From assembly GCA_022841705.1 (NCBI GenBank), contig JALHQZ010000002.1:124001-188000 (forward strand): a DNA stretch of 64,000 nt, read 5' to 3'. The notes beneath the pieces are model-generated. The model was not told the origin of the DNA and searched no databases. It saw only the letters and a program-made list of their open reading frames with translations. The position numbers and the translations under genes were made by a program. This DNA is from Pirellulales bacterium (GTDB lineage Bacteria > Planctomycetota > Planctomycetia > Pirellulales > Lacipirellulaceae). Position 1 is the stretch's first letter, and each line of letters starts with the position of its first letter. Below are positions 51,362-60,258 of this stretch, in pieces.

Positions 51362-52582
51362 CTACGCATACAGCAAGTGCTGCTGACGCCGTAAGCGAAA
51401 CTCTTCCACGCCGATCTCGGCCAGTGCGTGCAACTCATCGAGCGGCGAACCCTTCACCAGCGCCGATTGCAACTGAGCATTTCCCATCAGCCGAATGTAC
51501 CGCTTCGGCTCCCAATCGTTTGGGTACAGCTTCCGCAGCGTGTGCGCAAGTGTGAGGCCCAGCGACACCGGCCGCAGGGCAGGGCGGTCCACGATTTCAA
51601 TCGACACCCCGCCGCAGCGCTCGTTCGCGAACACGCTACCGCTCGGCGTGAAGTGCCGCGGATAGAACACCACTCCGGGTGACCGCTGGGCATTCAGCGC
51701 CGCAGCCAATTCCTGGGGCTCAATCCACGGCGCCCCAAACCGTTCGAACGGCGTGTCGGTCCCACGGCCGACCGACAAATTCGTCGTCTCCAGCATCCCC
51801 ACGCCCGGATAAAGCTGCGCCGCTGAGAGCCGCCGCATATTGGGCGAGGGGTTGATCCACACGAGCCCCGTCGCCTCCCAGTGATCCGCGCGGCGCCAAC
51901 CTTCCACCGGCACGACTTCCAGGTTGAGTTTCGGCGCCGATTCCGCTTGAATTAGCTTCGCGAGCTCCCCCAGTGTCATCCCATGCCGGACGGGAAGCGA
52001 ATGACAACCGACGAACGACAATTTATCCGCATCGATCATCGGCCCTTCAACCAGTTCGCCCCCAATCGGGTTCGGCCGATCGAGCACCATGAACTTGAGG
52101 CCGCGCTCCGCCGCCACGAGCATCGCCTCCTTCATGGTTGAGAGATACGTGTAGAACCGCACGCCGATGTCTTGAATGTCAAACACCAGCGTGTCGAGTC
52201 CTGTAAGCATCTCCGCCGTCGGCCGCCGCGTCTCCCCATACAAACTGGCGATCGGCAAATTGGTCGCTGCATCCCGCGCATCACCAATCTTCGCCTGATC
52301 AAGCTCCCCCGTGGCGCCATGCTCGGGACTGAACAGCCGTACGAGTTTCACGTTCGGCGCGCTGGCCAACAGGTCGATCGTGCGCTGGCCGTTGCGATCG
52401 ACACCGGTGTGATTGGTGATGAGACCGACCTTGGCGCCGCGGAGTGTTGCGAAGTTGTTGCGGGCAAGGACGTCAATGCCGCAGCGGACGCCGTTCGATT
52501 CAGCTCGACGGTCGTCAGCGCGAACGACCGGCGATCCTAACGCCAACAGCGCCGAAAGTTTGAGCCAATCTCGCCGCCGCAT
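51362..52582 (-). CDS. namZ: NamZ-type exo-beta-N-acetylmuramidase (DUF1343), Tat-exported
   Basis: 406 residues from the ATG at 52582, with AGGGAAG upstream; an open frame to 52624 adds 14 residues. The signal MRRRDWLKLSALLALGSPVV is twin-arginine-like. Family motifs are LRGAKVGLITNHTGVDRNGQ, LFSPEHGATGELD, VFDIQDIGVRFYTYLSTMKE, DRPNPIGGELVEGP and LSVGRGTDTPFERFGAPWIE. B. subtilis NamZ releases MurNAc from the non-reducing end of peptide-free peptidoglycan glycans; the Glu-His in SPEH is the likely active-site region. It closes a locus with a GHL10 glycosidase, two oxidoreductases and a symporter. Confidence 0.9.
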   Translation of the reverse strand: MRRRDWLKLSALLALGSPVVRADDRRAESNGVRCGIDVLARNNFATLRGAKVGLITNHTGVDRNGQRTIDLLASAPNVKLVRLFSPEHGATGELDQAKIGDARDAATNLPIASLYGETRRPTAEMLTGLDTLVFDIQDIGVRFYTYLSTMKEAMLVAAERGLKFMVLDRPNPIGGELVEGPMIDADKLSFVGCHSLPVRHGMTLGELAKLIQAESAPKLNLEVVPVEGWRRADHWEATGLVWINPSPNMRRLSAAQLYPGVGMLETTNLSVGRGTDTPFERFGAPWIEPQELAAALNAQRSPGVVFYPRHFTPSGSVFANERCGGVSIEIVDRPALRPVSLGLTLAHTLRKLYPNDWEPKRYIRLMGNAQLQSALVKGSPLDELHALAEIGVEEFRLRRQQHLLYA

Positions 52583-52647
52583 AAATGCTTCCCTGGAATT
52601 GCATGTTGAATACAGGATTCTCACTCCCTGGCAGTTCTTACGTAGCG

Positions 52648-54564
52648 TCAGTCGTCGTCGGCCCCGACCACCGGTTCGCCAACGATCAAGCGTTCGTAGT
52701 CCGAGACGCTACCACGATCGAAGCAGCAGCGAATGATTTGTTTCCCCAGCGGGTGGAGATCATCAACATCAAACTCGGCCAAATGTTTAAAGAAGAAACT
52801 CTCTAGTACCTTGGCGCCGGCGTCATATGCCTCGGGGCCAACATGCATGGAGCGATCGACTTGCAGCATCGAGAACGGAATTCGCTGACCTTCGACAATT
52901 AGCTGCTGCAGTGCGTAGCCGAGCAAACTCGAGCGCGCCGGAGTTAGCTCACTTTGGCCAAACTTGGCCCCGCCGCGGCGAGCCAAGTATTCGCGCGCGA
53001 TCCATTGCGGCATAAAGCCCACCTTCCACGCGCCGACGTGTTGATTGGGGATCAACACATATCGCACGCGCGGCGTATTGACGATCTGTTCGAGAATCAG
53101 GTTCGCTTGATCTACCCGGCGTCCCGTGGCGAATGGCCAGTAGCTGCCGACTCCTTCGCTGCCCATCCCCTCCGATTCCACAACGCTTGGATTGGCGTGA
53201 CCGCGTGGGGCCACTAGGCGCCACAACCACGCAAGCGCCGGCGGCAAGACGTGGAATAGCCCAATGATGCCGAACGTCGGTCGCTCCTTCGTGCAGGGCG
53301 GGGTCCGAACCCCAAAGCTGCGAATATCAACGGCCACGCCGCCAGTGACGACATTCGGCACATTCCGGCGGGGCAAGATCACCCGCGGATTGGGACACGG
53401 GCTGCCGGGTTCATCTTCAATATGCTCCCAAATCAGCGCTGTCGACCCCGGAGCCGCTTTGATATTGAGGAACAACAGCGGCTCGTTAGCGTGAATTGTC
53501 GATTCTTCGAGATGGGGATCGGTCCCGTAACGATTGATATGGTTCACACGCACAAACCACGCATCTTCGGCGTCCGCTACGCCCAGGCGGCCATCGGTGC
53601 GCTGAAATCGCGGATGACATAAAGCCATGTCGTCCGTTACCGGATGCACGTCGCAGGTCCGAGGCAGAATGAGATACCGCCGCTCCTCGGCAACATTCAC
53701 ATGCTGCGCCAGCAGCAATCGGCCGTCGCGCTCGCGGTGGGCTTGCTCCAGCATCTCGCTTTTACCGCCACCGCTGGCGCCCTCATGCATGATGGTGAGG
53801 CGATTCCCGTACGGAGTGATTACTCGCGCTGTGCTGCAATGAGCCGTGACCCACTTTTCCTTTTCACCCCGGGTGAGGAGCACACCGTAAATCCCCTTCT
53901 TCGCGCTCGGTCCAGGGTAGAGGTTGTAGCTGAACAGTTCATGCAAGTGAGGCAAACGATTATGCACCACAATTTGCTGGCCGCCGAAATGGGTGTGTCG
54001 AAATGGCGGGGCGACGTAAATCACCGCCTTGGGGTCGAAGCTTGCTGGGAGCGTTTCGTAATCGCGAATCCCTTGCAGCAGCGCCAGCCCGAGCGCAAAA
54101 AAACCCGCGTTCTCCGGGGCGACCACAATCGCGTCCACTCCTTCATCAAACATTCCCGCCACGAACGGAAACAGCGCTAGCTTCTGCGTCTTGAGCCACT
54201 CAAAGGTCGCCTGACGCGTTGGTTCGAACTCGGCGCCAAACCGGGCATGGTAAGTCGGCTTGTTCGTGGCGAGTGAATCACCAATCACCATACAATCGGG
54301 ATCGCGGCGGCGCATGTAAGGCTCAAGGTAGTTCGCGGCGACTCCGTTGCTCACTTTACAAGCCTGCGCTTCGACGACTCGTCCCACCCCTGGCACGTCA
54401 TAAGCCACTTCATGCCAACCATCCGGCCCGGCGTCGCGAACAGCGAGCGAAACGAGCTGTTCCACATTTTTCCCGACAACATAGCCGGGACAGGCCGCCA
54501 GGATGTCCTGCAATTCGGCTGGCAGTTTAAAGAGGTCGAATCGGGACGGTTTAGAGTCGTGCAT
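52648..54564 (-). CDS. DUF4914 protein, PEP-carboxykinase-like with a P-loop
   Basis: 638 residues from the ATG at 54564 with AGGAAG 9 bases upstream; a TTG at 54585 would add 7. The N-terminal domain (FDLFKLPAELQDILAACPGY, then PDCMVIGDSLATNKPTYHAR) is family-specific. Near the middle is a P-loop, MHEGASGGGKSEMLEQAHRE, followed by RYLILPRTCDVHPVTDDMAL, as in the nucleotide-binding half of PEP carboxykinases and HPr kinases. Later motifs are PNVVTGGVAVDIRSFGVRTP and PFATGRRVDQANLILEQIVN. The family has no assigned function to my knowledge. Its divergent neighbour is the PEP-synthase/PPDK regulator, suggesting a role at the PEP-pyruvate node (inference). Confidence 0.8.
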   Translation of the reverse strand: MHDSKPSRFDLFKLPAELQDILAACPGYVVGKNVEQLVSLAVRDAGPDGWHEVAYDVPGVGRVVEAQACKVSNGVAANYLEPYMRRRDPDCMVIGDSLATNKPTYHARFGAEFEPTRQATFEWLKTQKLALFPFVAGMFDEGVDAIVVAPENAGFFALGLALLQGIRDYETLPASFDPKAVIYVAPPFRHTHFGGQQIVVHNRLPHLHELFSYNLYPGPSAKKGIYGVLLTRGEKEKWVTAHCSTARVITPYGNRLTIMHEGASGGGKSEMLEQAHRERDGRLLLAQHVNVAEERRYLILPRTCDVHPVTDDMALCHPRFQRTDGRLGVADAEDAWFVRVNHINRYGTDPHLEESTIHANEPLLFLNIKAAPGSTALIWEHIEDEPGSPCPNPRVILPRRNVPNVVTGGVAVDIRSFGVRTPPCTKERPTFGIIGLFHVLPPALAWLWRLVAPRGHANPSVVESEGMGSEGVGSYWPFATGRRVDQANLILEQIVNTPRVRYVLIPNQHVGAWKVGFMPQWIAREYLARRGGAKFGQSELTPARSSLLGYALQQLIVEGQRIPFSMLQVDRSMHVGPEAYDAGAKVLESFFFKHLAEFDVDDLHPLGKQIIRCCFDRGSVSDYERLIVGEPVVGADDD

Positions 54565-55119
54565 TCTTAGATACTTCCTTGACAATGTTCGCAGATGCTG
54601 ACGCGAGGATTGATACAGAAGTGCGCGCTTTCGCGCGAATCTTCACAATCGACTTGCCAATCAAAGGTTGGTTGGCGACACGAATCGAGGGGGAGCCAGC
54701 AACCCCATACCGGTCTCGATTTTAAGGCGGCTTGACCTTCGTTGACAAGCTCGCAAGGTGAAATCATCGCTCCAATTCTGCCAAACGTTCAGCCCTCCCA
54801 GCGGTGATAGCGTTTCGACGAACTCAACCAAGTTTACGGACAACGCGTCTCCACCGTCGAACACAGGGCGCGGGTTGCGCGGACCCGCTTGACGCAGTCG
54901 GATGTAGCGAGAAGCAATCTTACAAATGCATCGGCTGCAAGTCGGCAACGAGAATAGGCCCAAGAAGAAATGTGGACAACCTTATCTCTTAATTGTCCCG
55001 ACGGACCTTCCGCCTGCTCAATTCGATCGATTCTACCTAAAATGGCCGAGAGGCAGCGGTGTATCGAGGCGATCATTGTACGCCGTCAGTGATCACACTT
55101 TTTGGACGCAGGTGCAGCC
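54565..55119. other. Divergent control region between DUF4914 and PPSR genes
   Basis: About 550 bases with no gene supported; frames at 54661-54963 (-) and 54926-55135 (+) look random. It carries the promoters of two divergently read genes. TGTGGACAACCTTA at 54970 resembles a degraded DnaA box but is alone. Confidence 0.4.
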
Positions 55120-56004
55120 GTGGCGAGAAAGCTGAGAGGCGCGAAAGCGCAATCCGATCAATCTAATCGCACTGGCCCAGCCGAGGTAGAGATCCACCTT
55201 ATTACCGCATCGACGGGAGATTTGCTCTATCGGCTGGTATCGGTTGCTATAGCGCAGTTCTCCGACGCGTCGATCCGGATCATTCCGCATCACTTAGCCG
55301 ACACGCTCGACAAGGTGTCGGCCGCGCTTGACATGATCATAAAACAGCCGACTCGGAACGATCGGCGGAACATCATTGTCCACGGCGTGGCGGATCCTGC
55401 TGCGAAGGAGCTCATCCGCCAACGGTGCGTACTGAGCCTAACACACCAATTCGACGCAACTGGGCCGCTGATCGGTTTTCTTTCGGAATGCGTCGGCGCC
55501 CTGCCAGACAACGATCTACGCCGCCTGCATCAGGTGGATGCGGACTATCAGCGGCGAATCGATGCGATGGAATACACCATGCAGCACGACGACGGACTTG
55601 GTCTCGACACGATTGCTAGCGCCGAGATTGTGATCGTCGGCATTAGTCGAGTTAGCAAAAGTCCAACCTCACTCTACCTTGGGGCGCGGGGCTATCGAGT
55701 CGCAAATGTCTCGATCGTTCCTGAGGTCCGCATTCCTAAGGAGTTATCCAAGGTTAGAAATCGGGTGGCCGCCTTGACAATGCAGCCACGGCGCCTGCAA
55801 GAAATCCGCACACAGCGACTGACAGCCGCCGGCGCGGGCCCCGAACCAACCGCGTACAACTCTCTCGACTCGATCATCCACGAGATCGCGCTGAGCGACG
55901 CTGAGTTCCGGCGACGTGGCTATCCCCTAATCGACGTTACGTATCTCACAATCGAACAGACCGCTGCCGCCGTCATCGATAGCCTGGGGATCGCTCCACG
56001 ATGA
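55120..56004 (+). CDS. Pyruvate,phosphate dikinase/PEP-synthase regulatory protein (kinase-pyrophosphorylase)
   Basis: 294 residues from a GTG at 55120, with AGGTG just upstream; a TTG at 55102 would add 6. This is a DUF299/PPSR-family bifunctional Ser/Thr kinase and phosphotransferase. It uses ADP to phosphorylate, and Pi to dephosphorylate, the catalytic-His neighbour of PPDK or PEP synthase, releasing PPi in the second reaction. Motifs: EIHLITASTGDLLYRLVSVA at the start, the P-loop-like VIVGISRVSKSPTSLYL, and ANVSIVPEVRIPKEL. The target dikinase is not in the window. Confidence 0.9.
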   Translation: MARKLRGAKAQSDQSNRTGPAEVEIHLITASTGDLLYRLVSVAIAQFSDASIRIIPHHLADTLDKVSAALDMIIKQPTRNDRRNIIVHGVADPAAKELIRQRCVLSLTHQFDATGPLIGFLSECVGALPDNDLRRLHQVDADYQRRIDAMEYTMQHDDGLGLDTIASAEIVIVGISRVSKSPTSLYLGARGYRVANVSIVPEVRIPKELSKVRNRVAALTMQPRRLQEIRTQRLTAAGAGPEPTAYNSLDSIIHEIALSDAEFRRRGYPLIDVTYLTIEQTAAAVIDSLGIAPR

Positions 56005-56056
56005 ACCAATGAAGAAGGGGACAACTGCAATCCAAGAAAGTACAGCGTGCTTCCGC

Positions 56057-57814
56057 TCAGGGCCTCGTCCCCAACTCGTAACAAACCGCCTCCTCACTAT
56101 TCCGCATATACAACCGGTCCCCCACCACGATCGGATGATTCCACGTCTTGCCAGCCAGCGCGGGAATCTTCGCTAGCTCTTCATGCCGCTCGGGATTCGC
56201 GCGCAATAGCACCAAGGCGCCGCGTTCGCTCACCACCAGGATGAGGCCCGAGTCGGTTAGCAACAGCGCTTGCCCTTTCTCGTAGCGGCCCCCTTTCCAC
56301 TTGCGCTTGCCGGTGTTGAGATCAAGGCAGGTAAAAATCGCGTTGTCGAATCCGTAAATGTGGTTCTCGTAGATCACGGCATCGTTGAAGTCGGGCTTCA
56401 AATCGAGCGAAGTCCATAACTCCTCGGCGGTAAGTTTGCCGTCGACTTTCGCCAGCTGGACGAGCCGCGTTCCGGTGCCCAGGCCCGTGGGGATGAGCAG
56501 TTTATCACCACCAATCACCTGCGGCTGCAGCGCGCGATAGCCGACGTGGGGCCACGCGTAGTCGAGCACCATGGCGCCCGTTTGCGGGTCCATGAGGTGG
56601 GCGCCAAGGTCGGAGAGCAAAGCGAGATACTTTTCGCCCAGCACTTCAATCACCTGAACGGAAGCGTAAGAGTTTTCACCCGCGGCGGCCGACCACCGCG
56701 GTTTGCCGGTTTCATCATCGAACGCCAGAATGCCTTTAGAATCTTTTCCACCAGCGTGAACGACAACGAGTCCCTGCTCAACCAGCGGTGAAGCGGAATA
56801 ACCCCACATCGGCGGGCCGCTTCGACCTGCTTCCGTTTGCACGTCTGCCTTCCAAATCAGTTTGCCTGTGCGCGCGTCGAGTTTCGTCAGCAATCCCTCG
56901 GCGCCCAGCGAGTAGACGAAACCATTGGCGAAGGTGGGCGTCGCACGTGGGCCGAGTCCGCCGAGCCCTTCAAAGAATCGCCCGGCAGTCGCAAACTCCC
57001 ACACTTGCTTGCCAGTCTCCGCGTCGTAGCAGACCGTGGTTTCCTCTTCGCCGCGCTGCTCCTGCGTGAAGAGATAATTGCCCGCCGCCACGAACGAGCT
57101 CCACGCCGGCCCTACCGGGATCCGCCACAGTTCTTTCGGCGGATTCGCCTTCCAATCGTCGGTGAAGACCACGCCGCGCTGCGAGCTGTCAAAGTTTGGT
57201 CCGCGGAAAGTTGGCCACGGCGAGTTGGTCGCTTCCTCGTCGGAGATTTCGGCGACGGCCGCGACGACCGGCTGATCTTTCCGCTCGGCCAGCATCTTAT
57301 CTTCCGCGGTCTCCGACCACCGCGGCGCCATGCCGAAGTTAAAATTGCCCCAGGCGCCATCCGTCTTGATGAGCAGCGAGCCCGAAGCTGCGAGCGCCGC
57401 CGCCCCGAGCGCCAGCCATGTCCGCCGCGGCGCCGGCAAGTTGCGAGTGAAGATCAATCCGAGCGCGAACGCGGCGATGGTCGTGGGAATCGTCAGCACC
57501 ACCATCAACGGTCCGTGCAGCGACGGATGCGATAGCCCAATGACAATGGCGATCAGGGCGATCACCCCCACCAGCCCCAGCAAACGCTCCAACCACCTTG
57601 CCCGACTGAGGGTTACCCACCAACCAAGAATCGCAAATCCCACCAGCGCCGGCCCGAACGCCGGCAACATCCAAATCATCGCGGGACCGTTCTCAATGAG
57701 CCCGGGGATCAGCCGGAACACGATCATCAGCGGCAGTAGCAGCAGCGGAATGACGACCGCGAGCGGCCGCTCTCCCGCTGTTACTTTCTGGGCGACAGAA
57801 CTCTGCTCTTCCAC
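56057..57814 (-). CDS. Membrane-anchored PQQ-like beta-propeller protein
   Basis: 585 residues with a GTG start and GAGGG 6 bases upstream. Four or five N-terminal membrane helices (AVVIPLLLLPLMIVFRLIPG; MIWMLPAFGPALVGFAILGW; GLVGVIALIAIVIGL; IPTTIAAFALGLIFT) precede a propeller of PQQ-type blades. Blade landmarks are NSPWPTFRGPNFDSSQRGVV, ETTVCYDAETGKQVWEFATA, LTKLDARTGKLIWKADVQTE, ILAFDDETGKPRWS and TCLDLNTGKRKWKGGRYEKG. Such proteins are abundant in Planctomycetes with no proven role. No catalytic dehydrogenase residues are seen. Confidence 0.88.
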   Translation of the reverse strand: MEEQSSVAQKVTAGERPLAVVIPLLLLPLMIVFRLIPGLIENGPAMIWMLPAFGPALVGFAILGWWVTLSRARWLERLLGLVGVIALIAIVIGLSHPSLHGPLMVVLTIPTTIAAFALGLIFTRNLPAPRRTWLALGAAALAASGSLLIKTDGAWGNFNFGMAPRWSETAEDKMLAERKDQPVVAAVAEISDEEATNSPWPTFRGPNFDSSQRGVVFTDDWKANPPKELWRIPVGPAWSSFVAAGNYLFTQEQRGEEETTVCYDAETGKQVWEFATAGRFFEGLGGLGPRATPTFANGFVYSLGAEGLLTKLDARTGKLIWKADVQTEAGRSGPPMWGYSASPLVEQGLVVVHAGGKDSKGILAFDDETGKPRWSAAAGENSYASVQVIEVLGEKYLALLSDLGAHLMDPQTGAMVLDYAWPHVGYRALQPQVIGGDKLLIPTGLGTGTRLVQLAKVDGKLTAEELWTSLDLKPDFNDAVIYENHIYGFDNAIFTCLDLNTGKRKWKGGRYEKGQALLLTDSGLILVVSERGALVLLRANPERHEELAKIPALAGKTWNHPIVVGDRLYMRNSEEAVCYELGTRP

Positions 57815-58019
57815 AGTACCCTCACTCTCTTGGGATCAAATCAGGCGCACGCGTGACTCCTGATTCTCCCAAAACGAGCCGTCCTCGCAAGCTGAGATTG
57901 CGCTGCGGATCGCAGGTCGCCAGCGGATTCGCCGCAATTCTCTGGGTGCCGCCTGGAGCAGTGAAGGGGGACGTTAACTTCAAACTCCCCCTTGGTGCGC
58001 CCCCTCGATGTTCGCTCCT

Positions 58020-58829
58020 CTAAGCAAGGGCCGCTGAAACGGCGGCGGGTAGCCTTTGGGTGACGTTGTCCACATCAGAAAGATGCAACTTCAGGAAGTC
58101 CAGCACGGCGCCGTCGATCTCGGGCGAGTCCACGGTCCGCGTGTATCCGAGGTCGGCCCGCACCGCCAGCACGTCGGCGACGTGAATGGTCGCCGTCAAA
58201 ACCCGATGCGCGCTGGGAGACTCCAGCGGGTTGTGATGCCAGTCGGCGACCTGCTCGAAGGCCATTGGGAACCGCCACTTCCGGCAGAGCCCCGCCCCGA
58301 AATCATCGTGCGTTGCTCCGATAATCCGCAGTTCGGCTGCGCGGAAGGTTTCCCCCTGCTTGCCGGCAACGATGGCTTGAATTACCTCTTCAAACTTCGC
58401 CTTGAGCAGCTGAAACTCAACCACGATTCCAATGTCATGTAGGATGCCCGCCAAGTAGGCTTCATCGGGCTTAATCGCCCGATGGCGGGTCGCCAACATC
58501 CCGGCGCCCACCCCCACCGCTACGGAGTGCGTCCACAGCTCGGTGGCGTTGAAACCCAGCAAAGTGATCGCCTGCTCAATCGAATCGACTTGCCGGGGAA
58601 GACCGTACATCGACGAATTCACAACTCGCAAGAGTCCCGAACTGAGCGACATATCATGGTCAATCAACTTGCGAAAATCGTCGACCATGGCTTGTGAGTC
58701 ATTCGCCAGCCGCATGATCTCCATGGTCGAGTGCGGCAAAGTCGCGAGACCTTCAAGATGCTTCAATGTGGCGTCCACGATTCGCGACGAATCACAAGCG
58801 GACTCTTGAGCAATTTGGGTCGCTAACAT
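58020..58829 (-). CDS. HDOD-domain signalling protein
   Basis: 269 residues. GAGGCAG lies 8 bases before the ATG. HDOD core: LKHLEGLATLPHSTMEIMRL, DMSLSSGLLRVVNSSMYGLP, ITLLGFNATELWTHSVAVGV and then the HD-like LAGILHDIGIVVEFQLLKAK. The catalytic HD pair is partly changed, as in HDOD proteins generally, which are thought not to hydrolyse nucleotides but to act in signalling. It stands 43 bases downstream of the broken EAL gene on the same strand, so the pair may have been one signalling operon. Confidence 0.9.
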   Translation of the reverse strand: MLATQIAQESACDSSRIVDATLKHLEGLATLPHSTMEIMRLANDSQAMVDDFRKLIDHDMSLSSGLLRVVNSSMYGLPRQVDSIEQAITLLGFNATELWTHSVAVGVGAGMLATRHRAIKPDEAYLAGILHDIGIVVEFQLLKAKFEEVIQAIVAGKQGETFRAAELRIIGATHDDFGAGLCRKWRFPMAFEQVADWHHNPLESPSAHRVLTATIHVADVLAVRADLGYTRTVDSPEIDGAVLDFLKLHLSDVDNVTQRLPAAVSAALA

Positions 58830-58872
58830 AATTCTGCCTCATTTACCGGCGTTGCGATCAACCGAAGGAACT

Positions 58873-59737
58873 CTAAGCTTCAACAAGCGAGCAGGCCGTG
58901 GCGATACGGGGCGCCGCCCCGCCCGGGGTGGCAAGGCGGACGGCGTACTCTTCTAGTTCCGCTTGATTTAAAGGCGGGGCGAAAAAATAACCTTGCCCCA
59001 ATTCACAGCCCAGTGCCTGCAGGCTTGCCAGTTGCTCACGCGTTTCAATCCCCTCGGCCACGACCACCAGTCCCAGGTTGTCAGCCAAGTTGACGATCGC
59101 GTGCTTCAGCGCCGAGAACTCGCAGACATGAATCTGGTTGCTCACGAACGCCCGATCAATCTTGAGCACATCGATCGGAAACTCGTGTAAGCACGAGAGC
59201 GACGAGTAGCCGGTGTCAAAATCGTCGAGATCGATCTTAATTCCCACCGCGCGCAGTTTTTCGATCGCCGCGACAACCGTGTCGCGATGGTTCATGATCA
59301 TGCTCTCCGTCACTTCCAAGTGCAGGCAACTGGGGGGCAGCTCGTATTTCTGCCGCGTCACCTCGATGAAATTGGGCAGATCAGGCAGCAGCATTTGCAA
59401 CCGGGAGACATTCACATGCACACACCCGGGCGCAAAACTCGCCCAGCAAGCTCTGCCATTCCGCAAACTGCCGACACGCCTCCTCGATCACCCAGTACCC
59501 AATTGGCACAATCAGCCCCGTCTCTTCGGCGATGGGGATAAACTCGTCGGGGCAAACAACGCCGCGCGTCGGATGTTCCCAGCGTATGAGCGACTCAACA
59601 CCCGCCAATTCTCCCGATTCCAGCGAGATGATCGGTTGATAGCGCAGCGAGAACTCCTGCCGCTCAGTCGCAACGTCCGGCATGTTCGCACCGATACCGT
59701 AAGGTCCCGGTCGTAGTGCTGAGGTGCACTCTTCCAA
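58873..59737 (-). pseudogene. EAL-domain c-di-GMP phosphodiesterase gene with a one-base frameshift
   Basis: Two frames make up one EAL domain. The first (from about 59683/59737) reads [31 protein letters not shown] and [31 protein letters not shown]. The second continues [55 protein letters not shown] and VVAEGIETREQLASLQALG to a stop at 58873. Removing one base from the four-A run at 59434-59437 joins them as ...[14 protein letters not shown]. Catalytic motifs are otherwise present. Either a real recent mutation or a sequence error. Confidence 0.85.
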
Positions 59738-59869
59738 TTAGACTCACCGCCAACGAACACCACCCGCCAGCAAGGTGGCCAAAAACCTAGCCGGCTAAAT
59801 GGCCACGACCAAAAAACAATGGGGATTCCGAGGGCCGCCGGCCATTTCGCCTGGGTGCCCCCCGAAAAT

Positions 59870-59885
59870 TGTTTCCGGTGGAACA
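59870..59885. promoter_or_regulatory. Degenerate parS-like site
   Basis: TGTTTCCGGTGGAACA at 59870-59885 has the parS outline with a changed centre. It is the first of four such sites spaced 47-58 bases apart. Confidence 0.55.
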
Positions 59886-59927
59886 TTTTCTCGAGCCGCG
59901 CCGCTCAGGAAGCGGAGCCGAGCAAAT

Positions 59928-59943
59928 TGTTCCACGTGGAACA
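59928..59943. promoter_or_regulatory. parS site (ParB-binding palindrome)
   Basis: TGTTCCACGTGGAACA, a perfect 16-base palindrome matching the known parS consensus TGTTNCACGTGAAACA apart from a G for A. Confidence 0.8.
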
Positions 59944-59974
59944 ATTCACGGCGGGAAATCTGACGGAGCAGAAT

Positions 59975-59990
59975 TGTTCCACGTGGAACA
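59975..59990. promoter_or_regulatory. parS site (ParB-binding palindrome)
   Basis: A second exact copy of TGTTCCACGTGGAACA, 47 bases further on. Confidence 0.8.
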
Positions 59991-60027
59991 TTTTTAATGA
60001 GGCCCAACGTTACGGGAGCGACCAAAT

Positions 60028-60043
60028 TGTTTCACGTGAAACA
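60028..60043. promoter_or_regulatory. parS site (exact consensus)
   Basis: TGTTTCACGTGAAACA, identical to the B. subtilis-type parS consensus, 53 bases after the previous site and 216 bases before accB. Confidence 0.88.
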
Positions 60044-60258
60044 ATCAGCGGCAGAGCAAAAAACTTCCGATTCTGAGGCTTTAATCCTTCTTGGACCGCT
60101 TCCGGGCTTGCTGGCGACCCCCACCCTGGTTACGCTTTCTACGGTAGAAAATGGGTAATTCGCCCCGCCTGGGTGACCTGCCACGGGCCGACCCTGAACA
60201 GCGGTTTACCGCAAACCCCACGAATCCCCGTCCGAGAACCACTGCCGTGGAGAACGAC

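Noticed and set aside
54965..54985. Possible DnaA box near the DUF4914/PPSR spacer
   Set aside because: Only one degraded match (TGTGGACAA) and no cluster, so an origin cannot be supported there.
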